Part shown: positions 12,128-21,869 of the stretch, in pieces
Numbering within the stretch: position 1 is the stretch's first letter
Layout of the letters: each line of letters opens with the position of its first letter
Assembly (NCBI RefSeq): GCF_003534205.1
Contig: NZ_CP011102.1
Coordinates: 1 to 64,000 of the forward strand
DNA length: 64,000 bases
Direction of reading: 5' to 3'
From: Listeria weihenstephanensis
GTDB lineage: Bacteria > Bacillota > Bacilli > Lactobacillales > Listeriaceae
Made by a program: the position numbers and the translations under genes
Notes under the pieces: model-generated
Told to the model about the DNA's origin: nothing
Databases searched by the model: none
What the model saw: only the letters and a program-made list of their open reading frames with translations

Positions 12128-13192
12128 ATGCATACTATAAAAAAAAATAAATTTTTATTATTTGTTCTTATTATACTATTTTTAGTAGCCATTCAATTTA
12201 TTAATTATAATGACCGTATGTATTTTGTCACGAAGCATCAGCAGAATTTATATGAAGGACCTATTAGCTCTATTGATTTCACCAGAGATAGGAATGATAC
12301 GAAAGTTGCTTATTTAGAAAAAAAGAAAGCGCTATATAAAGAGGTGTTAAATAAATTCGATGCTACTATTTTTCAAGAAGAGGCAAATATAAATAATCAA
12401 AGGATGGAGCTCCTAATGGTTCCTTCCAAACAAGTACAATATTTTAATTTTCCAATTTTGAGGGGGAAATCTATTTTAAATTATACAAATAAAGTAGCTC
12501 TAGTTGGAAAAAATGTAAGGAATAAATTGGCGAATAAGGAACGTATAGATATCAATGGGATCATGTATAAAGTCATTGGTACTTTAGGAGCGAAAGGCGT
12601 AATAAATGGATCTTTTGATGCTAGTATTGTTATTCCTTATGAGGCGTATGTACCTGATGAGTATAGTTATACAAGCGCTGCGAATAATATTTCGGTGTAC
12701 GGCACTAACAACAATGATGCAGTAATAAAGATCGTCCAACCCTATTTCAAAAATTACCAAGAAGGTGTTGATGTAGTTCAAATTTTAAATATGAAAACGA
12801 AAGATTCTGAGACATTGATGATTGGGATGAAGAATTTCTTGTTTAGCATGTTTATTATGTTGTTCATTTCGGTTATTATGCTTTCTTATTTTTGGATTGA
12901 AGAACATAGGATGGAGTTTGCTGTTAGAAAATTGGTTGGTTCAACAAACTTATCACTGTTTTGGAGGACATTGAAAGAAATGATTGTGATCGCATTGCTT
13001 GCATTTGCTATAGGGAGTTGTGTACATATGCTAGCGATTTTCTTTGATTTACCATTTTTAAACCAAGTGAGACTGAATTTTTATCCGATATTCTTAATAT
13101 ATAGTATTCTATTTGCAACAACTTTGGCAGCTTTACTTTCTCTTATTTTTAGGAGAATTAGTGCAGTTGAGTGTGTAAGGGAGAGAATGTAA
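12128..13192 (+). CDS. FtsX/MacB-type ABC permease, first half-transporter
   Basis: A 354-residue membrane protein: one helix at residues 8-27, a large extracytoplasmic domain (about 30-235), then three helices (about 236-258, 285-310, 320-342). This is the one-plus-three topology of FtsX/MacB-type permeases, which couple ATP hydrolysis to work on extracytoplasmic substrates. The motif EFAVRKLVGSTNLSLFWRTL in the first cytoplasmic loop resembles the coupling region of that family. GGAGGA lies before the ATG. The next gene encodes a second protein of the same topology three bases after the stop. Together they equal in size the single long bacteriocin-associated membrane protein of lactococcin-972-type loci, a comparison from memory only. 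Confidence 0.78.
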   Translation: MHTIKKNKFLLFVLIILFLVAIQFINYNDRMYFVTKHQQNLYEGPISSIDFTRDRNDTKVAYLEKKKALYKEVLNKFDATIFQEEANINNQRMELLMVPSKQVQYFNFPILRGKSILNYTNKVALVGKNVRNKLANKERIDINGIMYKVIGTLGAKGVINGSFDASIVIPYEAYVPDEYSYTSAANNISVYGTNNNDAVIKIVQPYFKNYQEGVDVVQILNMKTKDSETLMIGMKNFLFSMFIMLFISVIMLSYFWIEEHRMEFAVRKLVGSTNLSLFWRTLKEMIVIALLAFAIGSCVHMLAIFFDLPFLNQVRLNFYPIFLIYSILFATTLAALLSLIFRRISAVECVRERM

Positions 13193-13195
13193 GTT

Positions 13196-14338
13196 ATGCA
13201 TGTATTCGCAAAAATAAGTAGACATCCGTTGCTAGCTATCCTTATCACCATTCTTATTTCATTCATGATGGTACAAGTATATGTTTTTTTATTCAAGTTT
13301 ACAGAGTATGAGAATATGAAAGTAGACAAAGTGGAACGATTAGATGGTGTGTGGGGTTATCAATTTGCTCTATTACCCGATCGGGATGGGAAAAAGAGGC
13401 CTTCTGATTTTGAAGCATACTTATTAAAGCATGATATCGTTTATACAAAATCTAATTATCTGTTAGCAGAACTTGATTTGAACGATTCTTATCAAGTGGT
13501 ATCTTTACAACATAACAGTGAGTTGAGTAAGCTTTCGATATCGGATGGACGAAACTTTAAAAATGATGATTTTAAAAAAGCGGAGAATTTTGCAGCTATT
13601 CTAGATGAAACATTGATGGATAAAACAGTGTTGGGTCAAAAGATGTCGGCGGTACTAACCACTCAAAATGGGTCTAAGAAAAATATAAGTATCAAAATTG
13701 TGGGCTACATTGAGAAAAATAGCGCGTTTCCGACAATGAATAGTAGTGGAATGGTTAGTATTAATAACATATATGTTGCAATGCCTGATAGGGATATACC
13801 ATTGAATGATACGAGTTTTACAGTTCAAGTAAACAAGCGTGCTCAGAAATTATTATCTCAGTATGAGGAGAAACTTTTTGGCTCAGATTATGACTTAAGT
13901 AAGACGAATAAAGCTTTGGATGTAAGTTTTAGTAATGAAAGTATGCAGGATGCGATTTATTTTGAACTTGTGCAAGCTTTGATATTTGTTGCCTTTACTT
14001 TTCTAGTTGTTATTCAATTTTTCTATAGAAAGTTGGATTTAGAACGAAAAGAGAACGGGATTCATTTGCTATGTGGTGCGAGCAAGGGGGATATTATTCG
14101 GCGTCTGGGATATGAATTACTTAGTTATTTTGGTACAGCGCTTGCGATAAGTATGGCCTATATTATGATTAGTAAGACTACTTTTAAGGTAGTAATTGAG
14201 CCAATTATTGTGAATTTTTCAACATGTCATATGCTACAATTCATGACTTTTAATGTAGTACTAATTACTGTAATTATGCTTTTAATAGCTCGGAAAGTGA
14301 TAAGAGAACACGCGATTAATTTAATAACGAAAGGGTGA
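13196..14338 (+). CDS. FtsX/MacB-type ABC permease, second half-transporter
   Basis: A 380-residue protein with the same layout as its upstream neighbour: helix at about 10-30, extracytoplasmic domain to about 255, then three helices near 260-285, 315-335 and 350-372. Between helices two and three it has RKENGIHLLCGASKGDIIRRLGYEL, the E-x-G-I-x-x-L-x-G-A coupling-loop pattern of FtsX permeases. The two genes are separated by 3 bases, so translational coupling is likely and the products probably form a heterodimer energised by the ATPase encoded next. The gene is AT-rich relative to gyrA and mnmE. Confidence 0.8.
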   Translation: MHVFAKISRHPLLAILITILISFMMVQVYVFLFKFTEYENMKVDKVERLDGVWGYQFALLPDRDGKKRPSDFEAYLLKHDIVYTKSNYLLAELDLNDSYQVVSLQHNSELSKLSISDGRNFKNDDFKKAENFAAILDETLMDKTVLGQKMSAVLTTQNGSKKNISIKIVGYIEKNSAFPTMNSSGMVSINNIYVAMPDRDIPLNDTSFTVQVNKRAQKLLSQYEEKLFGSDYDLSKTNKALDVSFSNESMQDAIYFELVQALIFVAFTFLVVIQFFYRKLDLERKENGIHLLCGASKGDIIRRLGYELLSYFGTALAISMAYIMISKTTFKVVIEPIIVNFSTCHMLQFMTFNVVLITVIMLLIARKVIREHAINLITKG

Positions 14339-14342
14339 CAAA

Positions 14343-15023
14343 ATGAGCTTGATTACATGCGATAAGATGATGAAAGAATTTAGTAATGGCGTTGATAGTA
14401 TTAAGGCGGTGAATAATATTTCATTAACTATTGAAGAAGGAGAATTCGTTACGATTGTTGGCCCAAGCGGTAGCGGCAAGTCTACGCTACTTTATACGCT
14501 AGGATTACTTGATAATTTGACAAGTGGTTCGTATCATTTTGATGGACAAAATACGGCAGAATTGACGGATCGGAAAAAAGCGAAATTTAGAAATAAGAAT
14601 ATTGGTTTTGTATTGCAAAATTTTGGATTGATTCCTGATTATAGTGTTTTTGAGAATGTACAATTGCCTTTAGAATATGCAAAACGAAAGAAGGGAGGTG
14701 AAGAGGTAGTTAACGCGATCTTATCTGACTTAGAGATAGCAGATAAGAAGGAAGTGCTGGCCTCAAAGTTGAGTGGTGGTGAACAACAGCGTGTAGCAAT
14801 TGCTAGGTCATTGGTGAATCAGCCGAGAATTATACTAGCAGATGAACCAACTGGGGCTTTGGATAGTAAGGCAGGATTGATTGTGATGGAATTGTTGAGG
14901 AAATATCACCAGAGAGGGCATACAGTTTTGTTGGTAACACACGATATTGGGTTGGCAAAGCAGTATTCAAGCAGGATGATTTATTTGTTAGATGGGAAAG
15001 TTGAAAAGGAGGAGAAGAGATGA
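14343..15023 (+). CDS. ABC transporter ATP-binding protein (LolD/MacB-like)
   Basis: A 226-residue nucleotide-binding domain with Walker A GPSGSGKSTLLYTLG near residue 40, Q-loop LQNFGLIPDYSVFENV, ABC signature LSGGEQQRVAIARSLV, Walker B IILADEPTGALDS and switch histidine VTHD. The GALD variant and the Q-loop place it with LolD/MacB/YknY-type ATPases that serve FtsX-like permeases. It starts 4 bases after the second permease (AAAGGGTGA Shine-Dalgarno) and its stop overlaps the first small exported protein gene, so these products are made together. Confidence 0.92.
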   Translation: MSLITCDKMMKEFSNGVDSIKAVNNISLTIEEGEFVTIVGPSGSGKSTLLYTLGLLDNLTSGSYHFDGQNTAELTDRKKAKFRNKNIGFVLQNFGLIPDYSVFENVQLPLEYAKRKKGGEEVVNAILSDLEIADKKEVLASKLSGGEQQRVAIARSLVNQPRIILADEPTGALDSKAGLIVMELLRKYHQRGHTVLLVTHDIGLAKQYSSRMIYLLDGKVEKEEKR

Positions 15024-15463
15024 GGAGAAAAATGAAGCGAGTTGGGCTTTTGATTGTTGCGGCTGTGTTGGTAGTCCTTGCTGTGTTGGCTCCAACTATG
15101 GGGAAAGCTGCTCAGAATGATTATAGATATTTATACATTGGAACAGATCATGCTGGGGTACAAGGATCGAATTCTTGGTATACAGACAACTGGGGAACAG
15201 AGTATTTTGGAGGTTCTACAAAAGTTGATAGTGTAAAGTGGAGTAGTAATAATGAACAGTGGACTAAATCGCATGCTAGATATGGTTCGACATATGGTGC
15301 AGGGTCATCTTATTCTGTGGAATTTAAAGGGAATGCGGCAAGGTGTATTCCAACTGTTGAGATCTATTATAAAGATCACCCTAAAGGTTTTTTAGGAGCT
15401 TATTCTGAGCATAGTCGAAATGACAAGGAAACCGCATGGAGAGAGCTTGCGGGACGTTGGTAA
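15020..15463 (+). CDS. Exported protein, paralogue 1 of 3 (possible bacteriocin/toxin-like)
   Basis: A 147-residue protein with a Sec signal peptide (MRRKMKR, hydrophobic 9-25, likely cut near GKAA). The mature part is rich in Tyr, Gly, Ser and Trp. It shares with the next two genes a central block WSSNNEQWTKSHARYGS-YG-GSSY and a C-terminal block PKGFLGAYSEHSRNDKETAW. It has one cysteine and no lipobox, LPXTG or double-glycine leader. The ATG overlaps the ATPase stop (ATGA) and AAGGAGGAG precedes it. I do not recognise the family. The ABC context suggests an antimicrobial or signalling protein handled by the transporter, by analogy with lactococcin-972 loci; function unproven. Confidence 0.8.
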   Translation: MRRKMKRVGLLIVAAVLVVLAVLAPTMGKAAQNDYRYLYIGTDHAGVQGSNSWYTDNWGTEYFGGSTKVDSVKWSSNNEQWTKSHARYGSTYGAGSSYSVEFKGNAARCIPTVEIYYKDHPKGFLGAYSEHSRNDKETAWRELAGRW

Positions 15464-15486
15464 TGGTAAAAAGGAGAGAGTAAAAT

Positions 15487-15927
15487 ATGAAGAGGAGATT
15501 CATAAGGTTTAAGCGAATGGGTGTCATTTTATTATTGGTTAGCATGATGTTAATACCTATAAGCGCTCAGGCTGCTTTTAAAGATTATCAAGATTTAGGG
15601 GCTGGTGTTGTAGGGAGAAACAATTGGGAAGTTTCTCCAGGTTCTAGTAGTGAGATTTTTGAAGCCAATACCAAAATAAAATATGCAGGCTGGAGTAGTA
15701 ATAACGATCCTTGGACTAAGGCACATGCTAGGTATGGTTCATATTATGGGCAAGGATCATCTTATACAGATAATAGCCCTGGAGATCACTATGCTGTTGT
15801 GATAATGCGATATGACATAAATCCTAGAGGTTTTTTAGGTGCGTATAGTGAGCATAGTAGGAATGATCAGGAAACAGCTTGGCTTGAAATTCCAGGAACT
15901 TTTACAAAAAAACTAAAAGGTGAGTAA
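15487..15927 (+). CDS. Exported protein, paralogue 2 of 3
   Basis: A 146-residue paralogue with its own signal peptide (basic start, hydrophobic 13-25, likely cut after SAQA). It keeps GWSSNNDPWTKAHARYGSYYGQGSSY and PRGFLGAYSEHSRNDQETAW, but its N-terminal third and the linker between the two blocks diverge, and the mature chain has no cysteine. AAGGAGAG lies before the ATG and the gap to paralogue 1 is 23 bases. Strict conservation of the two blocks against variable flanks suggests a common fold with differing surface specificity, as seen in multi-component secreted systems. Confidence 0.8.
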   Translation: MKRRFIRFKRMGVILLLVSMMLIPISAQAAFKDYQDLGAGVVGRNNWEVSPGSSSEIFEANTKIKYAGWSSNNDPWTKAHARYGSYYGQGSSYTDNSPGDHYAVVIMRYDINPRGFLGAYSEHSRNDQETAWLEIPGTFTKKLKGE

Positions 15928-15961
15928 ATGATTTTATATAAAAAAAATGGAGGTAACATTT

Positions 15962-16423
15962 ATGAAGAAAAAAATGAAAAAAGTTGGGGCGATAATTTGT
16001 TTACTGGTGATTTCAATTACGCTTTTAATACCAATTCAAGGAGAGGCAGATTGGCAGAGTTTTCGTTATTTAGGGAATCGTGATGGTGGAGTTCAAGGAA
16101 TGAACTACTGGTATAATAATCAAAGAGGATATGAGTATTTTGTCGCTGGTACAACAGTAGATCGGGTATCTTGGAGTAGCAATAATACAGAGTGGACAAA
16201 GGCAAATGCAAGGTATGGAAGTAGTTATGGCGAAGGATCGTCGTATACAAAATCATTTGTAGGAAATACCTATGGATCAGTAGTCAATGTAAGTGTTTCG
16301 TATAACTATAAGCCAAAAGGATTTTTAGGCGCATTTAGTGAACATAGTAGAAATGATAAAGAAACAGCATGGCGAGAACTAGTAGGTTATTGGGGTACAG
16401 GTAAAATGGTTGTTATGCCATAG
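15962..16423 (+). CDS. Exported protein, paralogue 3 of 3
   Basis: A 153-residue paralogue with signal peptide (MKKKMKKVG, hydrophobic to about residue 25, likely cut near GEA). It shares GVQG-N-WY-N with paralogue 1, then SWSSNNTEWTKANARYGSSYGEGSS and PKGFLGAFSEHSRNDKETAW with both. An in-frame ATG at 15947 is rejected because the GGAGG at 15949-15953 falls inside it; the ATG at 15962 has ideal spacing. It is the last gene of the operon, 23 bases before a strong terminator. It is closest to paralogue 1 in layout, so duplication within the locus is likely. Confidence 0.8.
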   Translation: MKKKMKKVGAIICLLVISITLLIPIQGEADWQSFRYLGNRDGGVQGMNYWYNNQRGYEYFVAGTTVDRVSWSSNNTEWTKANARYGSSYGEGSSYTKSFVGNTYGSVVNVSVSYNYKPKGFLGAFSEHSRNDKETAWRELVGYWGTGKMVVMP

Positions 16424-16445
16424 TATTTTATTGAAAGTTGTGTAT

Positions 16446-16482
16446 AAACAAGCGCAGTAGGATTTGGACTGCGTTTGTTTTA
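16446..16482 (+). terminator. Terminator ending the ABC/exported-protein operon
   Basis: AAACAAGCGCAGT (16446-16458) pairs with ACTGCGTTTGTTT (16468-16480), 13 base pairs with one G-U, 9-base loop and a T-rich end. Confidence 0.9.
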
Positions 16483-16502
16483 AATATAGTACATATAAAA
16501 AT

Positions 16503-16613
16503 TGTGGATAACTAAAGAACTTAATCCAAAACTATTGTTATTCACATGTGGATAAGTTAAAATAAAGGATATGATATTTTTAAAAATAGAAAAGTTTTCG
16601 GGTATGTGGATAA
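16503..16613. other. DnaA-box cluster upstream of mnmE
   Basis: Within the 339-bp gap before mnmE are three exact TGTGGATAA boxes (16503-16511, 16547-16555, 16605-16613) and one TTATTCACA (16538-16546). The last abuts the second box, forming an inverted pair. No ORF here is convincing; a 62-codon ORF at 16571-16759 has no proper Shine-Dalgarno. Such clusters away from oriC can titrate DnaA or let DnaA regulate the next gene. Distance to dnaA is about 15 kb. Confidence 0.75.
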
Positions 16614-16762
16614 CTTTTTTTATAGAAGGTCAATCATTATTAGCTTTGGTGAAAGCGGAGCAAATGTTGATGATACGCACAGGTCATGTGCCAAAATTTA
16701 TTCGAGTTAGGAAGTCGGGCTTATTTGTGAGCGGAATTTTCCTAGGAAAGAGAGGGTAAAGT

Positions 16763-18142
16763 ATGGAATTTGATACAATTGCTGCGATCTCAACACCGCC
16801 CGGCGAAGGAGCCATTGCTATTATTCGTTTGAGCGGTGTTGAGGCGATTCAGATAGCGGATCGTATTTTTTATGCGCAGAAATCGTTACGTGAGGTCGAG
16901 AGTCACACGATTCATTATGGTCATATTGTGGATCCGAGCACGGAGGAGACGGTCGAGGAGGTCATGGTTACGGTCATGCGTGCGCCGCGGACGTTTACTC
17001 GGGAAGATGTGGTCGAGATTAATGCGCATGGCGGGATAGTTTCGGTAAATCGGGTGTTGCAATTATTGCTTCGAAATGGGGCGAAATTGGCGGAACCTGG
17101 TGAATTTACGAAACGGGCGTTCTTGAATGGACGGATTGATTTGTCGCAAGCGGAAGCCGTGATGGACTTGATTCGGGCGAAAACGGACCGTGCGATGGGT
17201 GTTGCGCTACAGCAGATGGACGGTAGTTTGTCGCGCTTAATTCGTAATTTAAGACAGGAAATTTTAGATGCTTTGGCGCAGGTCGAAGTGAACATAGATT
17301 ATCCGGAATATGACGATGTGGAAGAGATGACGCAGCGGATGTTGGTGGAGAAGGCGCAATTGGTGAGAGCTTCGGTGGAGCAGTTATTGTTGACGGCGCA
17401 ACAGGGCAAGATTTTGCGTGAGGGACTGGCGACGGCGATTATTGGTCGGCCGAATGTTGGGAAATCATCGCTTTTGAACCAGTTGATTCAGGAGGAAAAG
17501 GCGATCGTGACGGATATTGCGGGTACGACGCGTGATATTATTGAAGAGTATGTGAATGTTCGCGGGGTTCCATTACGCCTGATTGATACGGCCGGTATTC
17601 GCGAGACGGAAGATATTGTTGAAAAAATTGGCGTGGAGCGTTCGCGCAAAGCTTTGCAGGATGCGGATTTTATTTTGCTGGTATTGAACCAAAATGAGCC
17701 GCTGAGTGTGGAAGATGAAGCGTTGTTTGAGGCGGTCGCGGGACATAATTTTGTGGTCGTTTTGAATAAGACGGATTTGGCGCAGGAGATTGATGTGGTG
17801 CGGGTTCGGAAGCTTGCTGGGGAGAATCCGGTGGTCGAGACATCGCTTGTGAATGATGCGGGACTTGCGCAGCTTGAAGTCGCGATTCGGGATTTATTTT
17901 TCGCGGGAGAGATTGATGCTGGGGATGCGACGTATGTGTCGAATGCACGTCATATTGCGCTTTTACATGAGGCGATTGGGGCGATTGACGCGGTTATTGA
18001 TGGCGTGGATGCTGGAATGCCAGTGGATATTGTTCAGATTGACATGACGCGAGCTTGGGATTTACTTGGAGAAATTATCGGAGAATCAGTGCAGGGTGAA
18101 CTGCTTGATCAATTATTTAATCAATTTTGTTTAGGAAAGTGA
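16763..18142 (+). CDS. mnmE: tRNA uridine-5-carboxymethylaminomethyl modification GTPase MnmE
   Basis: With MnmG it builds the cmnm5 group on the wobble uridine of several tRNAs, using a folate C1 unit. The 459-residue protein has an N-terminal tetrahydrofolate-binding domain starting [22 protein letters not shown], a helical domain, an inserted Ras-like G domain with [14 protein letters not shown] near residue 228, [13 protein letters not shown] and NKTD, and the C-terminal CLGK motif. GAGAGGGTAA precedes the ATG. It heads mnmE-mnmG-rsmG, with 11 and 9 bases between genes. Confidence 0.97.
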   Translation: MEFDTIAAISTPPGEGAIAIIRLSGVEAIQIADRIFYAQKSLREVESHTIHYGHIVDPSTEETVEEVMVTVMRAPRTFTREDVVEINAHGGIVSVNRVLQLLLRNGAKLAEPGEFTKRAFLNGRIDLSQAEAVMDLIRAKTDRAMGVALQQMDGSLSRLIRNLRQEILDALAQVEVNIDYPEYDDVEEMTQRMLVEKAQLVRASVEQLLLTAQQGKILREGLATAIIGRPNVGKSSLLNQLIQEEKAIVTDIAGTTRDIIEEYVNVRGVPLRLIDTAGIRETEDIVEKIGVERSRKALQDADFILLVLNQNEPLSVEDEALFEAVAGHNFVVVLNKTDLAQEIDVVRVRKLAGENPVVETSLVNDAGLAQLEVAIRDLFFAGEIDAGDATYVSNARHIALLHEAIGAIDAVIDGVDAGMPVDIVQIDMTRAWDLLGEIIGESVQGELLDQLFNQFCLGK

Positions 18143-18153
18143 TGTGTTAAAAT

Positions 18154-20040
18154 ATGCAAACTTATGATGCGGGACATTACGATGTGATTGTGGTCGGTGC
18201 GGGACATGCGGGCGTGGAAGCGGGCTTGGCAAGTGGTCGAATTGGCGCGAAAACGTTGATGCTCACAATTAATTTAGATATGGTGGCGTTCATGCCGTGT
18301 AATCCTTCTGTTGGAGGCCCTGCAAAAGGCGTGGTTGTGCGTGAAATCGATGCGCTTGGTGGCGAAATGGGACGAAATACGGATAAAACGCACATTCAAA
18401 TGCGAATGCTAAATACCGGAAAAGGTCCTGCGGTTCGTGCTTTGCGTGCGCAATCGGATAAATGGGATTATCAACACGAAATGAAGCATACGATTGAAAA
18501 AGAGAAAAATATCACGCTACGTCAAGGTTTAGTAGATCGTCTTGTGATAGAAGATGGCGTTTGTAAAGGTGTTATCACGAACAGCGGCGCGATTTATTAT
18601 GCTAAAACCGTTGTACTGACGACTGGAACTTTTTCACGTGGGGAGATTATTGTTGGGGAACTGCGTTATTCGAGTGGCCCGAACAATCAGCAGCCATCGA
18701 TCAAGCTTTCGGAACATTTGGAGGAGCTAGGTTTTGAGCTTCGTCGTTTTAAAACGGGGACCCCGCCACGCGTGAAATCAAGTTCGATCGATTATTCGCA
18801 AACGGAAGAACAGCCTGGAGATGATGTTCCGCGTGCATTTAGCTATGAAACGGTAGATTTTATCATGGATCAGTTGCCATGTTGGTTGACGTATACGAAC
18901 GAGGCAACACATAAAATTATCGAGAAAAATCTGCATCGTTCACCGATGTTTACGGCTACTAAAAAAGGAACCGGCGCGCGTTATTGTCCGTCGATTGAAG
19001 ATAAAATTGTGCGATTTAATGATAAGCCGCGCCATCAAATTTTCTTAGAGCCTGAGGGTCGGAACACGGAAGAAGTCTATGTACAAGGCTTGTCGACGAG
19101 TTTGCCAGAGGACGTGCAACGCGAAATGTTGTCGACGATTCCTGGCTTGGAAAATGTTGAAATGATGCGCGTTGGTTATGCGATTGAATATGACGCGGTG
19201 ATGCCGGAGCAATTGTGGCCATCGCTTGAAACGAAACGGATCGAAAACTTATATACAGCGGGCCAATTAAACGGCACGAGTGGTTATGAAGAGGCGGCAG
19301 GGCAAGGCCTGATGGCTGGAATCAATGCGGCTCGCCGTGCTTCTGGGAAGGAACCGATCGTTCTTGGTCGCGATCAAGCTTATATCGGCGTTTTGATTGA
19401 TGATCTCGTGACAAAAGGAACGGAAGAACCTTACCGCTTGCTTACTTCCCGCGCGGAATATCGCTTATTGCTTCGTCATGATAATGCGGACTTGCGTTTA
19501 ACGGAAATTGGACACGAAATTGGTCTTATCAGTGATGAGCGTTATGCTCGTTTTGTCGCGAAAAGAGAAGCCATTGAAGCAGAGAAAAAACGCTTGAAAA
19601 CGACGCGGATTAAGCCAACTGCGGACGTGCAAAAAATGCTTGTCGATATGGGTAGCACAGAGCTCAAAGATGGTGTTTTGGCAGCGGATTTCTTACGCCG
19701 TCCGGAGATCACGTATGATATTTTGAAGGGAATTGTTTCACGTGAAACATCGCTAACTCCTGACATTGAAGAACAGGTGGAAATTCAGATTAAGTATGAA
19801 GGTTATATCGAAAAATCACTGAACCAAGTGGATAAAATGAAACGTATGGAGAACAAGAAAATCCCTGAAAACATCGATTACGACGCGATTGGGAGCTTAG
19901 CAACGGAAGCTTTGGAGAAATTGAAAAAAATCCAACCCCTATCGATCGCCCAAGCTAGCCGTATTTCAGGTGTGAATCCAGCCGATATTTCCATTTTGTT
20001 AGTATATATTGAGCAAGGCAAAATCGCAAAAACGAAGTGA
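18154..20040 (+). CDS. mnmG: tRNA uridine-5-carboxymethylaminomethyl modification enzyme MnmG (GidA)
   Basis: The FAD- and NADH-dependent partner of MnmE in wobble-uridine modification. The 628-residue protein shows the N-terminal FAD-binding [12 protein letters not shown] at about 16-27, the family signature [11 protein letters not shown]-like [11 protein letters not shown] near 275, [17 protein letters not shown] near 369, and a C-terminal helical tail that contacts MnmE. A parS site lies within its coding sequence at 19734-19749 (codons for IVSRET). It is the middle gene of the operon; rsmG begins 9 bases later. Confidence 0.97.
   Translation: MQTYDAGHYDVIVVGAGHAGVEAGLASGRIGAKTLMLTINLDMVAFMPCNPSVGGPAKGVVVREIDALGGEMGRNTDKTHIQMRMLNTGKGPAVRALRAQSDKWDYQHEMKHTIEKEKNITLRQGLVDRLVIEDGVCKGVITNSGAIYYAKTVVLTTGTFSRGEIIVGELRYSSGPNNQQPSIKLSEHLEELGFELRRFKTGTPPRVKSSSIDYSQTEEQPGDDVPRAFSYETVDFIMDQLPCWLTYTNEATHKIIEKNLHRSPMFTATKKGTGARYCPSIEDKIVRFNDKPRHQIFLEPEGRNTEEVYVQGLSTSLPEDVQREMLSTIPGLENVEMMRVGYAIEYDAVMPEQLWPSLETKRIENLYTAGQLNGTSGYEEAAGQGLMAGINAARRASGKEPIVLGRDQAYIGVLIDDLVTKGTEEPYRLLTSRAEYRLLLRHDNADLRLTEIGHEIGLISDERYARFVAKREAIEAEKKRLKTTRIKPTADVQKMLVDMGSTELKDGVLAADFLRRPEITYDILKGIVSRETSLTPDIEEQVEIQIKYEGYIEKSLNQVDKMKRMENKKIPENIDYDAIGSLATEALEKLKKIQPLSIAQASRISGVNPADISILLVYIEQGKIAKTK
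19734..19749. promoter_or_regulatory. parS site 1 (inside mnmG)
   Basis: TGTTTCACGTGAAACA, a perfect match to the ParB/Spo0J binding palindrome; parB is encoded at 25297. Confidence 0.93.
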
Positions 20041-20049
20041 GGGAAAAAC

Positions 20050-20766
20050 GTGAATCCAGAACAGTTTAGAGAGCAATTATTGCAAAAAGGCATCGAGTTA
20101 TCTGATGAACAAATGGCACAGTTTGATCTGTATTTTAAGATGCTTGTAGAATGGAACGAAAAAATGAATTTGACGGCAATTTTAGAGCGTGATGAGGTTT
20201 ATTTGAAACATTTTTATGACTCGATTTCAGCGGCTTTTTATGTTGATTTTAAAGGTGTACGAACGGTTTGTGATGTTGGAGCTGGAGCTGGTTTTCCGAG
20301 TATCCCAATCAAGATTTGTTTCCCTGATTTGGATGTGACGATCGTGGATTCCTTGCAAAAACGGATGACTTTTTTAGATGCTTTGGCGACGGAATTGAAG
20401 TTAAGCGATGTCCATTTCCACCACGCAAGAGCCGAAGAATTTGGCCAGAACAAAGCGTTTCGCGGCAAGTTTGATCTTGTGACAGCGCGTGCTGTGGCGA
20501 GAATGAGCGTCCTCGCAGAATTATGCTTACCGCTTGTCAAAAAAGGCGGATTTTTCTTAGCGATGAAAGGTATGCAAGCTGAGCAGGAGCTGAAAATTGG
20601 TGCAAAAGCGATCGCAACACTTGGCGGAAAAGTCAAAGATCACTATGAGTTCTTGCTACCGATCGAGGAGAGCGAGCGCAATTTATATTTGATTGAAAAA
20701 GTCAAAGAGACGCCGAATAAGTATCCGCGCAAAGCTGGGACGCCAAATAAGCAACCAATTGAATGA
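20050..20766 (+). CDS. rsmG: 16S rRNA (guanine-N7)-methyltransferase RsmG (GidB)
   Basis: It methylates the N7 of G527 in 16S rRNA using S-adenosylmethionine; loss gives low-level streptomycin resistance in several bacteria. The 238-residue length is normal. Visible are the helical N-terminus ([18 protein letters not shown]), the SAM-binding motif [16 protein letters not shown] near residue 76, and [14 protein letters not shown] near 146. The basic C-terminal tail ([14 protein letters not shown]) is the usual family end. The start has GAGGGAAAAACG upstream. Last gene of the mnmE operon. Confidence 0.96.
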   Translation: MNPEQFREQLLQKGIELSDEQMAQFDLYFKMLVEWNEKMNLTAILERDEVYLKHFYDSISAAFYVDFKGVRTVCDVGAGAGFPSIPIKICFPDLDVTIVDSLQKRMTFLDALATELKLSDVHFHHARAEEFGQNKAFRGKFDLVTARAVARMSVLAELCLPLVKKGGFFLAMKGMQAEQELKIGAKAIATLGGKVKDHYEFLLPIEESERNLYLIEKVKETPNKYPRKAGTPNKQPIE

Positions 20767-20858
20767 AAAGGATATATTTATGCATAACTTTCTGCTAGAA
20801 TAGAGAAGTAGATAGAGCGTGATGTAGCTCACGTTTAACTTTAGAAGGGATGATTGAA

Positions 20859-21722
20859 ATGCCTTTTTCGCGCTTATTCGGAAAGAAAGATAAGGAATAT
20901 ATTGAGATTGAAACGGAAGAAAAAGTAGAGGAGTTTTTACAGCAAATCGTGGAACTTCCTATTGCAGCAATCATTCCGAATCGTTACCAACCTAGAACAG
21001 TCTTTGATGCGTCCAAAATTGAGGAGTTGGCCAGAACAATTCGTATTCATGGTGTTATTCAGCCGATTGTTGTGCGCGAATATGAGCCTGAAAAATACGA
21101 GATTATCGCTGGTGAACGTAGGTTTCGCGCAGTTTCTTCACTAGAATGGGACAGTATTCCAGCTATCGTTCAAAATTTAACGGATGACGAAGTGGCGTCT
21201 ATTGCTCTCATTGAAAACCTTCAACGCGAAGAGCTCACGCCAATTGAAGAAGCTAAAGCGTACCAGAGTTTGCTCGATATGCAAGATGTCACACAAGAAG
21301 CGCTGGCTCAACGCGTGGGTAAAAGTCAGTCTGCAATTGCGAATAAATTACGTCTGCTACGGTTACCAGAAGCCGCACAGCAAGCCGTTTTAGACAAGCA
21401 AATTTCAGAACGACATGGAAGGTCCCTGCTTGCACTCGAAACCGAAGAACAGCAACTGGATGTCCTCGCAAAAGTGATCGAAAACAAATGGAACGTGAAA
21501 GAAACGGAAGCGCATATTCAGACATTGACCGCGAAGCCAAAACCCAAAAAAGCAAAACCAAAACGCCAGGCAATCAGTCGAGACGTGCGAATCGCAGTTA
21601 ACACGATCAAGCAGTCTGTTACGATGGTGCAAGATAACGGAATGGATCTACAAGTAGAAGAGGAAGAATCCGATGATTTCTACCAAATCACTATCCAAAT
21701 CCCGAAGCAAAAAGCAAAATAA
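20859..21722 (+). CDS. noc: Nucleoid occlusion protein Noc
   Basis: A ParB-family CTPase-type DNA-binding protein that coats the nucleoid from its own palindromic sites and blocks division-ring assembly over DNA. The 287-residue protein starts [14 protein letters not shown], an amphipathic N-terminus like the Noc membrane-targeting helix. It then has [13 protein letters not shown], the GERRFRAV motif, a helix-turn-helix [23 protein letters not shown] near residue 147, and the Noc-type C-terminus. An ATG at 20850 is rejected because it overlaps the AAGGGA Shine-Dalgarno. It is told from ParB by its N-terminus, its place after rsmG and the separate parB. Cognate sites occur at 9134 and 49919. 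Confidence 0.92.
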   Translation: MPFSRLFGKKDKEYIEIETEEKVEEFLQQIVELPIAAIIPNRYQPRTVFDASKIEELARTIRIHGVIQPIVVREYEPEKYEIIAGERRFRAVSSLEWDSIPAIVQNLTDDEVASIALIENLQREELTPIEEAKAYQSLLDMQDVTQEALAQRVGKSQSAIANKLRLLRLPEAAQQAVLDKQISERHGRSLLALETEEQQLDVLAKVIENKWNVKETEAHIQTLTAKPKPKKAKPKRQAISRDVRIAVNTIKQSVTMVQDNGMDLQVEEEESDDFYQITIQIPKQKAK

Positions 21723-21728
21723 TTCTTC

Positions 21729-21767
21729 AAAAACAGATTTTCGACATAGAATTTCTGTTTTTTTATT
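21729..21767 (+). terminator. Terminator after noc
   Basis: AAAAACAGA (21729-21737) pairs with TCTGTTTTT (21754-21762), followed by more T residues. Confidence 0.8.
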
Positions 21768-21869
21768 TCTACTTAAAATGAAGAATTACGATTAGTCACG
21801 CATGGAAGGTGCAATTTTTTATGAAAACCGATACAATAAAGGTAGAACGATAGATAAAGGAGGGTAGCA

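Noticed and set aside
15020-16423. Direct assignment of the three exported proteins to the lactococcin 972 family
   Set aside because: The operon layout is similar, but the conserved Lcn972 Tyr/His pattern is not visible and the proteins are longer.
16571-16759. 62-codon ORF before mnmE
   Set aside because: It runs through a DnaA box, its Shine-Dalgarno is one base from the ATG, and it ends at the mnmE ribosome-binding site.
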